From positions 2,170,001-2,234,000 of the forward strand of contig CAWHVG010000003.1 of the NCBI GenBank assembly GCA_963832725.1: a DNA stretch of 64,000 nt. The letters are read 5' to 3'. The position numbers were made by a program, and so were the translations under genes. The stretch comes from JAEZBP01 sp963832725. GTDB taxonomy: Bacteria; Myxococcota_A; Polyangia; Polyangiales; Sandaracinaceae. The notes beneath the pieces were generated by a model, which was not told the origin of the DNA, ran no database searches, and was given only the letters and a program-made list of their open reading frames with translations. Within the stretch, counting starts at the first letter, position 1, and each line of letters starts with the position of its first letter. Positions 39,078-47,639 of this stretch are shown here, one piece after another.

Positions 39078-40232
39078 ATGGACTTCGACGAGAGCGACGA
39101 GCAGCGGATGCTGCGCGAAGGCGTGGCCCGCATCGTGCGCCGCTACGGGCACGAGTACTACGTCCGCAAGGCCCGGAGCGGCGAGCGCAGCGTCGAGCTC
39201 TGGGACGAGCTGGCCAAGGAGGGCTTCCTCGGCGTGAACCTCCCCGAGGCATACGGCGGCGGCGGCCTCGGCATCTACGAGCTGGCGCTGGTGTGCGAAG
39301 AGCTGGCGGCCGCCGGCTGTCCGCTCCTTCTCTTGGTCGTCTCGCCGGCCATCTGCGGCACGCTGATCGCGCGCTACGGCACCGTCGCGCAGAAGGAGCG
39401 CTGGCTGCCCGGGCTGGCGCGCGGCGAGACCCGCATCTGCTTCGCGCTCACCGAGCCGGACGCGGGCTCCAACTCGCACTCGATCACCACCACCGCGCGG
39501 CGCGAAGGCGATCGCTACGTGCTGAACGGCCAGAAGGTCTACATCAGCGGCGTCGACGAGGCGGACGCGATGCTGGTGGTGTCGAGGAGCGGCGTCGACG
39601 AGCGAACCGGGCGCGCCCAGCTCTCGCTCTTTCTCGTCGACACCGACGCGCCGGGGCTCGAGGCCCAGCCGATCCCGATGGAGATCGTGATCCCGGAGAA
39701 GCAGTACACGGTCTTCCTGAACGACGTGGAGGTGCCCGCCGACCGCCTGCTCGGTCCGGAGGGCAAGGGGCTGAAGGTGCTCTTCGACGGGCTCAACCCC
39801 GAGCGCATCACTACCGCCGCCAAGGCCTGCGGGATGGCCCGCTACGCGTTGGATCGCGCCGTCGCCTACGCCAACGAGCGCAAGGTCTTCGGCCAGCCGA
39901 TCGGCGCCCACCAAGGGCTCTCCCACCCGCTCGCCCGCGCCAAGCTCTCGCTGGAGCTGGCGCGGCTGATGACCGCCAAGGCGGGCACGCTCTACGACCA
40001 GGGCAAGGACGCGGGCGAGGTCTCCAACATGGCCCGCCTGAGCGCCGCCGACACCGCCATCGCGGCGCTCGATCAGGCCATCCAGGTCCACGGCGGCAAC
40101 GGCATGGCCAGCGAGTACGGCTTGGCCACGCTCTGGGGCATCGCTCGCGTCCAGCACATCGCGCCGGTCAGCCGGGAGATGATCCTCAATTTCATCGCCC
40201 AGCACTCGCTCGGGCTGCCCCGCCAGTACTGA
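39078..40232 (+). CDS. Acyl-CoA dehydrogenase
   Basis: The protein has 384 residues. ATG 39078 has a strong GGGGAGG site. Complete FAD-dependent acyl-CoA dehydrogenase: N-terminal helices (FDESDEQRMLREGVARIVRR), the signature CFALTEPDAGSNSHSITTTA, the middle beta domain (YVLNGQKVYISGVDEADAMLV), LLGPEGKGLKVLFDGLNPERI, YANERKVFGQPIGAHQGLSH and the terminal QVHGGNGMASEYGLATLWG. The position of the catalytic Glu varies by subfamily and cannot be set from here. It acts in fatty-acid or branched-chain acyl-CoA oxidation. It converges with an HSD10-like SDR on a shared terminator. Confidence 0.94.
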   Translation: MDFDESDEQRMLREGVARIVRRYGHEYYVRKARSGERSVELWDELAKEGFLGVNLPEAYGGGGLGIYELALVCEELAAAGCPLLLLVVSPAICGTLIARYGTVAQKERWLPGLARGETRICFALTEPDAGSNSHSITTTARREGDRYVLNGQKVYISGVDEADAMLVVSRSGVDERTGRAQLSLFLVDTDAPGLEAQPIPMEIVIPEKQYTVFLNDVEVPADRLLGPEGKGLKVLFDGLNPERITTAAKACGMARYALDRAVAYANERKVFGQPIGAHQGLSHPLARAKLSLELARLMTAKAGTLYDQGKDAGEVSNMARLSAADTAIAALDQAIQVHGGNGMASEYGLATLWGIARVQHIAPVSREMILNFIAQHSLGLPRQY

Positions 40233-40272
40233 TCGAGCGCGAGAGACGGTCCCGCGGCGGAGAGATGCACGA

Positions 40273-40302
40273 AAGCCCGCCCGTCGAGGGGCGGGCGGGC
40301 TT
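40273..40302. terminator. Bidirectional hairpin terminator
   Basis: A perfect ten-base stem AAGCCCGCCC / GGGCGGGCTT with a ten-base loop sits between two convergent genes. The A/T-rich ends are short, so on each strand it is a compact intrinsic-type terminator. Confidence 0.75.
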
Positions 40303-40335
40303 CGGCAGAGTCACGATCGACTCAACGCGACGCGC

Positions 40336-41094
40336 TCACTTGGGCGCCATGCGGAGCGCGCCGTCGAGACGGATGACCTCGGCGTTGAGGTAGTTGTTCT
40401 CGACGATGTGCATCACGAGCGCGGCGTACTCGTCCGGGTTGCCGAGACGGGACGGGTTCGGGATGGCCGCCGCCAGCGACTCGCGAGCCTTCTCCGGCAG
40501 CCCCGCCAGCATCGGCGTGTCGAAGGTGCCGGGCGCGACCGTGACGACGCGGATGCCCGACTTGGACAGGTCGCGGGCCGCCGGCAGGGTCATCGCGGCC
40601 ACGCCGCCCTTGGACGCCGAGTAGGCGACCTGGCCGATCTGGCCGTCGAACGCGGCGACGCTGGCGGTGTTCACGATCACGCCGCGCTGCGCGTCGTCGT
40701 CCGCGTCGTTCTTCATCATCGCCGCCGCCGCGAGGCGCATGACGTTGAAGGTGCCGACGAGGTTGACGCCGATGATCTTCTGGAAGAGGTCGAGGTCGTG
40801 CGGCTCGCCCTCGCGGTTCACCAGCCGCGCGGCCCAGCCCACGCCCGCGCAGCTCACCGCGGCCCGCAGCGTGCCCAGCTCACACGCCGCGTCGACGGCG
40901 GCCTGGACCTGCGCCTGGTCGGTCACGTCCGTCGCCACGAAGCGCACGGCGTCGCCGAGCTCCTTCGCCAGCGCCTCACCGCTCTCCGCGTCGCGATCGA
41001 CGATGACGGCGCGCCCGCCGCCTGCCACGAACCGAGCCACGGTGGCCCGGCCCAACCCCGACGCTCCCCCCGTCACCAACGCAACGTTTGTCAT
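40336..41094 (-). CDS. SDR oxidoreductase, 3-hydroxyacyl-CoA dehydrogenase (HSD10)-like
   Basis: The protein has 252 residues from ATG 41094, with GGAGG upstream. Cofactor motif VTGGASGLGRATVARF, Asp after the second strand (VIVDRD, NAD preference), FVATDVTD, CAGVGWAARL, catalytic VNTASVAAFDGQIGQVAYSASKGG and VAPGTFDTPMLAGLPEKAR. This pattern, including GQ-GQ-AYSASKGG and the late start of the substrate loop, is that of type 2 (HSD17B10-like) 3-hydroxyacyl-CoA dehydrogenases. It would act after the convergent acyl-CoA dehydrogenase in beta-oxidation-like steps; the pairing is inference. Confidence 0.9.
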   Translation of the reverse strand: MTNVALVTGGASGLGRATVARFVAGGGRAVIVDRDAESGEALAKELGDAVRFVATDVTDQAQVQAAVDAACELGTLRAAVSCAGVGWAARLVNREGEPHDLDLFQKIIGVNLVGTFNVMRLAAAAMMKNDADDDAQRGVIVNTASVAAFDGQIGQVAYSASKGGVAAMTLPAARDLSKSGIRVVTVAPGTFDTPMLAGLPEKARESLAAAIPNPSRLGNPDEYAALVMHIVENNYLNAEVIRLDGALRMAPK

Positions 41095-41253
41095 TCGCGA
41101 AATCCTCCGTTCTGGCAGCGCTGGTGATGGCGCGGGCCTGGTGCCCGCTCGTTGCGCCGCACATCGAATGGGGTTGCTACCACCCCGCGGTGTCGCGTGC
41201 ACTCACGGAAGCCGAGGTGGAGTCGGACGCCGCCAGGAGAGCGGCGGCTCGGC

Positions 41254-42887
41254 TCAGTACGGGCTCTCACGATAGCCGGCGGGCGTGACCGCCTCGCGCG
41301 GGGCGTCGTGCGTCGCGCGATGACCGCCACGGTGCGCTGGGCGGTGGGGAACGCGGCGCAGGCGCGCGCTGACGTCGAGCGAGCCCTCCGCCGGGACGTT
41401 GCGGGTGACGGTCATGTCGCGATGGCCGTCGGCGGAGAAGACGAAGGTCAGCTCGGCGCCCGGCTCGGCCTGCTCGCCCGTGAGCTCGACCTGCGCGGGT
41501 GTCGGGCCGTACTCGGCGTCACCGATGCGGACCGTCGCGCCCGTCGGGGTGGAGTCCAGCTCGACGATCACCGAACGGATCGCGGGCTCCGGCGCGGGCT
41601 CCGGGGTGGCCTCGGAGGGGATCGGCCGCCCGCGGCGGGTCCACCGGCGCGGAGGCGACGGGCGGCGCGGGAGCCGGCGCCAAAGCGGGAGGACCCGGGC
41701 GCGCGAAGGGGTCGGCGACGCCGATGCCGATGCCCACCACAATCAGCAATCCGACGAGCGCGAGCCCGATGGCGAGCCCACGCCCCTTGCCGCCGCCTCG
41801 AGGACCCGTGACCGGCTCCCCCATCGGTCCCGCGAGCGAGACGCCGCCGGAAGCACCGGAGCCCGTCACCGTGGGCGCGGAGATCGAGCCGCTGCCCGTC
41901 GTCCGGAGCGCGTCGGACGAGACGGTGTGCACGCCGCTGACCGGCGTCCCGCCATGCAGCCGATCACCGGACATGCCGAGCTCGCCGCTGGCCATCCCGC
42001 CCGCCAGCACTTTCAGCGCGGCCAGGAGCCCGTCCATGTCCTCGAAGCGGTCTTCGCGCGTCTTGGCGAGGCACTTGTAGACGATGGCGGTCAGCTCGGC
42101 CGGGAGCGGAGGCATCCCTTCGGGCGCGGCGAGCTGCGGCACGGGCGCGTTGATGTGATCCATCAGGACCTGCACCTGCTTGTCGCGCACGAAGGGCGGC
42201 GAGCCGCTCAGCAGCTCGAAGAGGATCACGCCGATCGAGTAGATGTCGCTCCGCCCATCGACCCGCTCACCCTGGATCTGTTCGGGCGACATGTACTTGG
42301 GTGAGCCCATGAACACGCCGGTCTGGGTGAGATCCTCCTCCTCGGCGGCGTCGAGATCCTTCACCAGGCCGAAGTCGAGGACCTTCACGTAGTCCTGCTC
42401 GTCGCCCTGCTCGAGCAGCATCACGTTGCCCGGCTTCATGTCGCGGTGGACGATGCCCAGCCGGTGCGCCTCGCGCAGCGAGCGGCAGAATCTGCTTGGC
42501 GATGTGGACCGCACGCGCAGCCGGAAGCGCTCCGTCGCGCTTGATGGCCGTCTTGAGGGTGATCCCCTCGATCAGCTCCATCACGATGAAGTAGAGGCCC
42601 TCGCTCTGGCCGTAGTCGAACACGGTCACGGTGTTCGGGTGGCTGAGCTTGGCGACCGTCGCGGCCTCGAGGAAGAAGCGCTTGCGGAACTCCGGGTCCT
42701 TGTCCTCCTCGTGCTTCGGGCTCAGGACCTTGATGGCGACGAGGCGGCCGAGGGGGGCTTGCTCCGCCTTGTAGACGGCCCCCATACCTCCGCGGGCGAT
42801 CGGCGCGATGATGCGAAACCAATCGTGAATGACTTGGCCGACGAGCGGATCGCCGGAGTCGGAGCCTTGGTCAGGGTCCACGAGCAC
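41254..42887 (-). CDS. Serine/threonine protein kinase with PEGA-like tail (two frame shifts)
   Basis: About 543 residues from GTG 42887; extra bases lie near 42480 and 41640. Kinase domain (about 25-290): glycine loop IARGGMGAVYK, VAIK Lys53, IVMELIEG, HRDMKPGNVML, VLDFGLVKD, GSPKYMSPEQI, DIYSIGVILFELLSG. A Ser/Thr/Gly-rich linker precedes one membrane helix (LAIGLALVGLLIVVGIGIGV), then a Pro/Ala linker and a PEGA domain (VIVELDSTPTGATVRIGD...GPTPAQVEL) outside the cell. A transmembrane eukaryotic-like kinase as is common in myxobacteria. Targets unknown. Confidence 0.92.
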
Positions 42888-42999
42888 CGTTCCGTCCAGC
42901 GGCTTCGACCCGGCTCGGGGCGAGATCCTTGGTCTCCCCGAGACGAGCCGACCCCCGGCGTGGAGTGTGCCTGGGATTGTATCCCATCGCCCCCCTGCA

Positions 43000-44143
43000 T
43001 CAATGTTGCTGCCGGCCGCGAGCGGGTGACCAGGTCACCAGCCGACAAGGGATCGGGCCGTTCAGCACGCGCACCGACGAGGTGGGCCGGCGCGCGCCGA
43101 GTGAGGGTGCGTCCTCGGGCAACAAGAAGGACACCGTGCAGCCGGACAGGCGCGAGAGCGTCCGGTCGAGGGCCTGCCAAGCCGCCCGGTCGGCGTCCAA
43201 GCGCTGGCCGAAGGGCGGGTTGGCGATGACCCAGGCGGGGCCGTCCGCCGCCAGCGCCTCAATCGCGCGGACCGAGAAGCGCGCGTTCGAGCCCGCCCGC
43301 CGCGCGTTCTTCTTCGCGAGCTCGACCATCGCCGGATCTCGGTCGGAGCCTTCGCAGCGGGGCCCCTCGGCGCGCGCGAGGTCGGTCAGCTTCGCCCTGA
43401 GCTCGCGCATCCGCCGCACGGCAGCATCGTCGAAGTCGGCCCAGCGCTCCAGACCGAAGCGCCGGCCCGGGAGATGCGGCGGGACGTCGCGCGCCCAGGA
43501 GATCCGCCTCGATCGCGAACGTGCCCGAGCCGCACATCGGATCGATCAGCGGTGATTGCCGGTCCCAGCCCGCGATGCGGAGGAGCGCGGCAGCCAGCGT
43601 CTCCTTGAGCGGCGCGGCGCCGGCCTGCGTGCGCCAGCCGCGCATGTGCAGCGAGCCGCCGGAGGCGTCGAGGAACACCGCCGCCTCGTCGCGCTTGAGG
43701 TGGACGAAGACCGCCACGTCCGGGTCTTGCCGGTCGACCGACGAGCGGCGCCCTTCCCGCTTGCGCTGGCGATCGACGATGGCGTCCTTGGTCCGCTGAG
43801 CGATGAAATTCGTGTGGCGCAGGCGGCTGTCCCGGGCGACGGCGCTCACCGCCAGCGTGAGCCGCGGGTGCAGCCAGCGCTCCCACTCGATCTCGGCGAT
43901 GCGTTGGTAGAGCGCGTCCTCGTGCGGGCAGGGAAAGCGGGCGACCTCGATCAGCACGCGGACACCGACCCGCGAGCGAAGGCAGACGGTCGCTGCGGCC
44001 GCGCGATCGGCGTCGTCCGCGTTGCGGTCGCCTTCGGCGCGTACGCCTCCCCGGTCGGCTCGCACGCGGAACAGACGCAGCTCGCGCAGCTCTTCCTTGA
44101 GGGCGCGCTCGGTGCCGGCGGCGGCGGTGACGAAGATGCTCAT
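43000..44143 (-). CDS. THUMP-domain RNA methyltransferase, RlmL-N-terminal/YpsC type (one frame shift)
   Basis: About 380 residues with one extra base near 43500. N-terminal ferredoxin-like and THUMP part (SIFVTAAAGTERALKEELREL), then HTNFIAQRTKDAIVDRQR and the methyltransferase domain: PLKETLAAALLRIAGW, the motif I-like segment DPMCGSGTFAIEADLLGA and the catalytic ANPPFGQRL. This is the family of 23S rRNA m2G2445 methyltransferases. The ATG overlaps the stop of the metallophosphoesterase gene (ATGA), so the two are coupled. Confidence 0.9.
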
Positions 44144-45027
44144 GGGGACTCGATGAGGTGCTCGCGCGCCTCGGCGCGCTCGGGGCCGAGCGTGAGCTCG
44201 ACGTGGTGGCGGAGGGTGCGCTCGCCGCGCGTGAAGATGCGGGGCACGCGGGCGGCGTTGACGTAGAGCACACCCTCGCGCTCCACCCGCCAGCGCCGCT
44301 GCCCGCCGCCGCTGAGGTGATGATGCATGTGCCCCGCGACCACCGCGCGCACGCGCTTTTTCTTGTCGAGGGCGTAGCGGACGGCGCGCTCGAGGTCCGG
44401 GTCGCCGAAGTCGCCCTCGGTCTTGCGGAAATCGCAGCCCCAGATGTCGTCCCGCCGGACGCCGAGCCCGCTCGGACCGTTGTGCGCGAGGAAGACCAGG
44501 TCCTCGGCCCGACTCTCGTCGACCAGCGCCAAGAGCTTCTCGGTCGAGCTCTCCATGTCCTCGACGCCGAACGCCTCCGCCAAGTGCGGGCGGAACGCGA
44601 AGTGGGCGCCACCGGCGGAGTGCGGTCGCGCGGCGATGACGTCGAGCGGGCCCCAGGGCGCCTCGAGCGGGTGCAAGCTGTAGCCCACCAGTCGGGCCGC
44701 ACCGAGCGCAGACGCCAGCTCGCTCTTCCGAGCCCGCTGCCCGACGTTCAGCCACGGCAAGATCACGTCCGCCTCGAGCACCTCGGCCGCCATCTGGAAG
44801 ATGTTCGCGGCGTCGTGATTGCCCGGGATGACCAGCGCCCGGGTGCGCAGGCGCGCCATGGCCCGCGCCACCTCGAGCCCCGCCTTGTGCGAGTAGGTCG
44901 CGAGGTCGCCGACGAAGAAGAGCGCGTCGTAGCCGCGCGCGTCGAGCTGGGCCACGTCGGTCTCGTCGAAGTCGAGGTGGACGTCGCCGACCACGCCGAC
45001 GCGCAAGCTGCTCCCCTCGCCGCTCAC
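44140..45027 (-). CDS. Calcineurin-like metallophosphoesterase
   Basis: The protein has 295 residues. GTG 45027 overlaps the TGA of the lipoprotein upstream. All metal-binding motifs are present in order: GDVHLD, FFVGDLATY, IPGNHDAAN, FLAHNGPSG and VAGHMHHH. Its fold and length fit cytoplasmic phosphodiesterase/phosphatase relatives; substrate unknown. The C-terminus (YVNAARVPRIFTRGERTLRH) is intact. Linked by four-base overlaps to genes on both sides. Confidence 0.92.
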   Translation of the reverse strand: MSGEGSSLRVGVVGDVHLDFDETDVAQLDARGYDALFFVGDLATYSHKAGLEVARAMARLRTRALVIPGNHDAANIFQMAAEVLEADVILPWLNVGQRARKSELASALGAARLVGYSLHPLEAPWGPLDVIAARPHSAGGAHFAFRPHLAEAFGVEDMESSTEKLLALVDESRAEDLVFLAHNGPSGLGVRRDDIWGCDFRKTEGDFGDPDLERAVRYALDKKKRVRAVVAGHMHHHLSGGGQRRWRVEREGVLYVNAARVPRIFTRGERTLRHHVELTLGPERAEAREHLIESP

Positions 45028-46724
45028 GGGAGCGCGTCCGCCGACCATTGGAAGATGGTGCGGGCGGCGACGTCGAGCGCCCACACCTGCCGATGACCCG
45101 CGTCGGCCGCGAACGCGACGAAGTCGAGCGATGCACCGCCCGGCAGGCCTTCCGCGGCGTCGTAGCGCGCCCGCAGCGCCGCGTCGTAGTGGAGCCGAAC
45201 CAGCCCGGACGTGCCCGACGCCACCCACGCGTCGCCCTCGTCGCCGAGGGCCAGGTCGAGGCAGGTGCCGTTCCATGTGTGAGCCGGATCGGGCAGCACC
45301 GTTCTCGAGGTCCAGTCGCCGGTCAACGTCCAGACGGCGGCTCCCCCGTCGCCACAGACCCACAAGCGCGGCGCGCTGGCGTCGCGTTCATCGACCGCGA
45401 CCGCGTGGGCATTCTGAAGCCAGCTCGGCAGGTCGGCCTCCATCCCGCCCGCGAACGCGCTGGCGCCCGAGATCGAGCGGTTCACAATCGTCGTCGCGGA
45501 GGTCATCCAGATGGCCCCGTACGAGCCGGCGACCTCATGACCGATCGCGGCGCCGCCGCCCACGTTCGGATCCCAGCTCGGTCCGACCTGCATGGTCGCT
45601 CCGTCGAAGGCCACGGTGACCAATCCGTCCTTGGTCGCCGCCAGCGCGGGACCGGTTGCGTCGAGGGGCACGGCCAGCGCCCGCACCTCACGCGATCCGG
45701 CCGGGAGCATCATCCGCGTCACGCCCACGGCGTCGAAGGGCGGATCGGCCCGCAGCCGGTAGACCGCACCGTCGCTGGCGGTGGGACCGAGCAGAGGCTG
45801 ACCGTGATCGACCGCCACCGCGCGCAAATCCGTCGGGACACCGAGGCCCGCCATCGGGAACCACGCGGTCACGTCCACGGCCCAGGCGCCGTCGCGGCCG
45901 ACGACGAACGCGGTGTCCACGCGCGCCGCGAGATCGCGGAGCTCGCCGCTGCTGACCGACATACTGTCCGCCGTTGGCGCGAGCGCCGCCACGTCCACGT
46001 CGCGGGTGATCGCGCATCCGGCGATGTCGCCGATCGCGGCGCGGACGGTGTAGCGCCCCGGAGCCGGGAGGAGGAACGTTCCCCCGCCATCGACCGGACC
46101 GCTGGGGCCGTCGACGCTCACGATGGCTTCGTCGGAAGCGCAGGCGCGGGGCGTGACCACGTCACCCACGAGGAGCGTGTCGCTCACTCCGCAGATCGAA
46201 TCGCTCGCGAGCGGGCAGACGCCGCCGTCCCCACCGTCGGCCTCACCGGAGTCCGGGCTGCCGGCGTCGCGCGCCCCGCCGTCGGCGTCGACACACGTCC
46301 CGTCGTACTCGCACGTGGGCACGATGGGTGAGCGGCAGGTGCCGTCGTTGCCGCAGGTCTGACTGGAAACGCAGCCCGCCGTTCGACATCCCTCGGGAAG
46401 GAACACGTCCAGCCTCAGCGAACGCCCCTCTTCGAACGCGACCTCCCGGGCCACCGAGACGACGGAGCGTCCCTCGGAGAGCGCCTCGACGGTGAGATGC
46501 ACGGGGCCGAGCGGTCCGCTGCGACGAAGGAGCACCAGCGTCCGCGGTGGCGCCTTGGTCGTGAGGTTCGCCATCGACTGATCGCTGTGACCATCCGGGT
46601 GCACGGCCGTGACGCGGAAGGTGTCGGCGGCGGCGATGTCCGTATCGACGACGAGGACGATCTCCGTGACGCTGCTGCACGAGCCGGCGAGAAGCGCCAG
46701 CGCCAGCCAGGTCAGGCGACGCAT
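45024..46724 (-). CDS. Large lipoprotein with propeller-like repeats (module 2, second gene)
   Basis: The protein has 566 residues. ATG 46724 overlaps the stop of the preceding gene. Lipoprotein signal MRRLTWLALALLAGSC. Residues about 25-125 are a beta domain ending in a Cys cluster (EGCRTAGCVSSQTCGNDGTC), matching the layout of the lipoprotein at 33958. A Cys/Asp/Gly linker and an Ig-like segment (about 190-250) follow. Residues about 260-566 contain repeated WVCGDGGAAVWTL-, WVASGTSGLVRL- and VWALDVAAR-like strands, suggesting a beta-propeller. Probably a surface or periplasmic scaffold; function unknown. Confidence 0.75.
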   Translation of the reverse strand: MRRLTWLALALLAGSCSSVTEIVLVVDTDIAAADTFRVTAVHPDGHSDQSMANLTTKAPPRTLVLLRRSGPLGPVHLTVEALSEGRSVVSVAREVAFEEGRSLRLDVFLPEGCRTAGCVSSQTCGNDGTCRSPIVPTCEYDGTCVDADGGARDAGSPDSGEADGGDGGVCPLASDSICGVSDTLLVGDVVTPRACASDEAIVSVDGPSGPVDGGGTFLLPAPGRYTVRAAIGDIAGCAITRDVDVAALAPTADSMSVSSGELRDLAARVDTAFVVGRDGAWAVDVTAWFPMAGLGVPTDLRAVAVDHGQPLLGPTASDGAVYRLRADPPFDAVGVTRMMLPAGSREVRALAVPLDATGPALAATKDGLVTVAFDGATMQVGPSWDPNVGGGAAIGHEVAGSYGAIWMTSATTIVNRSISGASAFAGGMEADLPSWLQNAHAVAVDERDASAPRLWVCGDGGAAVWTLTGDWTSRTVLPDPAHTWNGTCLDLALGDEGDAWVASGTSGLVRLHYDAALRARYDAAEGLPGGASLDFVAFAADAGHRQVWALDVAARTIFQWSADALP

Positions 46725-47533
46725 CAGTCGAACTCCAAGACGGGCGGCGCGAAGTCGCCCATCGAGGGCTGCGGACCGGACTCGCTCACGGCCCAGCCGA
46801 CCAGGACCGCACCGCCGGCGGCGACCAAGACGGCGCCGATCACCACCGCCCAGATCCACGCGTCGTCGCTGCCCGACGCCTGCGCCGCAGGGCTCGCTTC
46901 GAGCGCGGCCGCGGGAGCCGAGACCGGCTCTTCCGCCTCGAGCACCACCTCGGCGTCGCCGCCGGAGGGCACGTCCACTTCCTGCAGGTCGATCTCTTCG
47001 CTCCCGCGCACCAGGCGTGCCACCCGAACCCCGGGATCCGTCGGCGTCGGGTGATCGATCGCCGCGGGCGGCAGCGGGCGACCGTCGATGGTCACCAGAT
47101 CATCGTCGTGCGGCCCCCGCACTCGAACGGTGAGACGCCCGAGCCGCGACCTCAGGTGGTCGCGCAAGCTCGCCGCGTCTTCGCGGACGTCGTCGGGCAG
47201 CGACTCGTCCGCGAGCACCACCGCGAGCTCGTCGAGGGCCTCCACCAAGCGGCCCATGTGGACCAGCGACTGCGCGAGGTTGTAGCGGATCGGCCCCGAT
47301 TCGCGCAGATCCAACGCCTGGCGGAAGCGCTGCACCGCCCGCTCCCAGTCCCCGTGGTCGGCGAAGTCGAGCCCCTCGCGAAAGAGCGTCCGGGCCCCCT
47401 GGCTAGCCTGCTCGCTGGCCTCCTGGCTAGCCTGCTCGCTGGCCTCGTGGGACTGCGCCGCGGCGGCGCCCTGGAACGCGACAACCGCGACGAGGACGAT
47501 GGCCGCCCAAGTGCGACACACGGATGATCGCAT
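46724..47533 (-). CDS. TPR/PEGA-like exported membrane protein (module 2, first gene)
   Basis: The protein has 269 residues from ATG 47533: signal peptide MRSSVCRTWAAIVLVAVVAFQ...AAA. A duplicated ASEQASQ segment comes from an exact 24-base tandem repeat (about 47400-47449). Next a TPR-like region (GDWERAVQRFRQALDLRES, YNLAQSLVHMGRLVEALDEL), a PEGA-like beta domain (LTVRVRGPHDDDLVTIDGRPL), a Pro/Ala linker and one C-terminal helix (WIWAVVIGAVLVAAGGAVLV) with a short tail. It parallels the protein at 32999 in its signal, beta domain, late helix and short tail, followed by a coupled lipoprotein. Confidence 0.75.
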   Translation of the reverse strand: MRSSVCRTWAAIVLVAVVAFQGAAAAQSHEASEQASQEASEQASQGARTLFREGLDFADHGDWERAVQRFRQALDLRESGPIRYNLAQSLVHMGRLVEALDELAVVLADESLPDDVREDAASLRDHLRSRLGRLTVRVRGPHDDDLVTIDGRPLPPAAIDHPTPTDPGVRVARLVRGSEEIDLQEVDVPSGGDAEVVLEAEEPVSAPAAALEASPAAQASGSDDAWIWAVVIGAVLVAAGGAVLVGWAVSESGPQPSMGDFAPPVLEFD

Positions 47534-47639
47534 CGAGGGCACTCTACCACCCGGCCACACCGGTCCGCAGCCGCCAAGCCGGCGTCCCGGGCTTCAGACG
47601 AACTGCGCTCGCTCGGTGCGCGGGATCAGCGCGGGGCGG

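Noticed and set aside
41254..41742. Stand-alone PEGA-domain gene
   Set aside because: It joins smoothly to the kinase and membrane helix when one extra base near 41640 is skipped.
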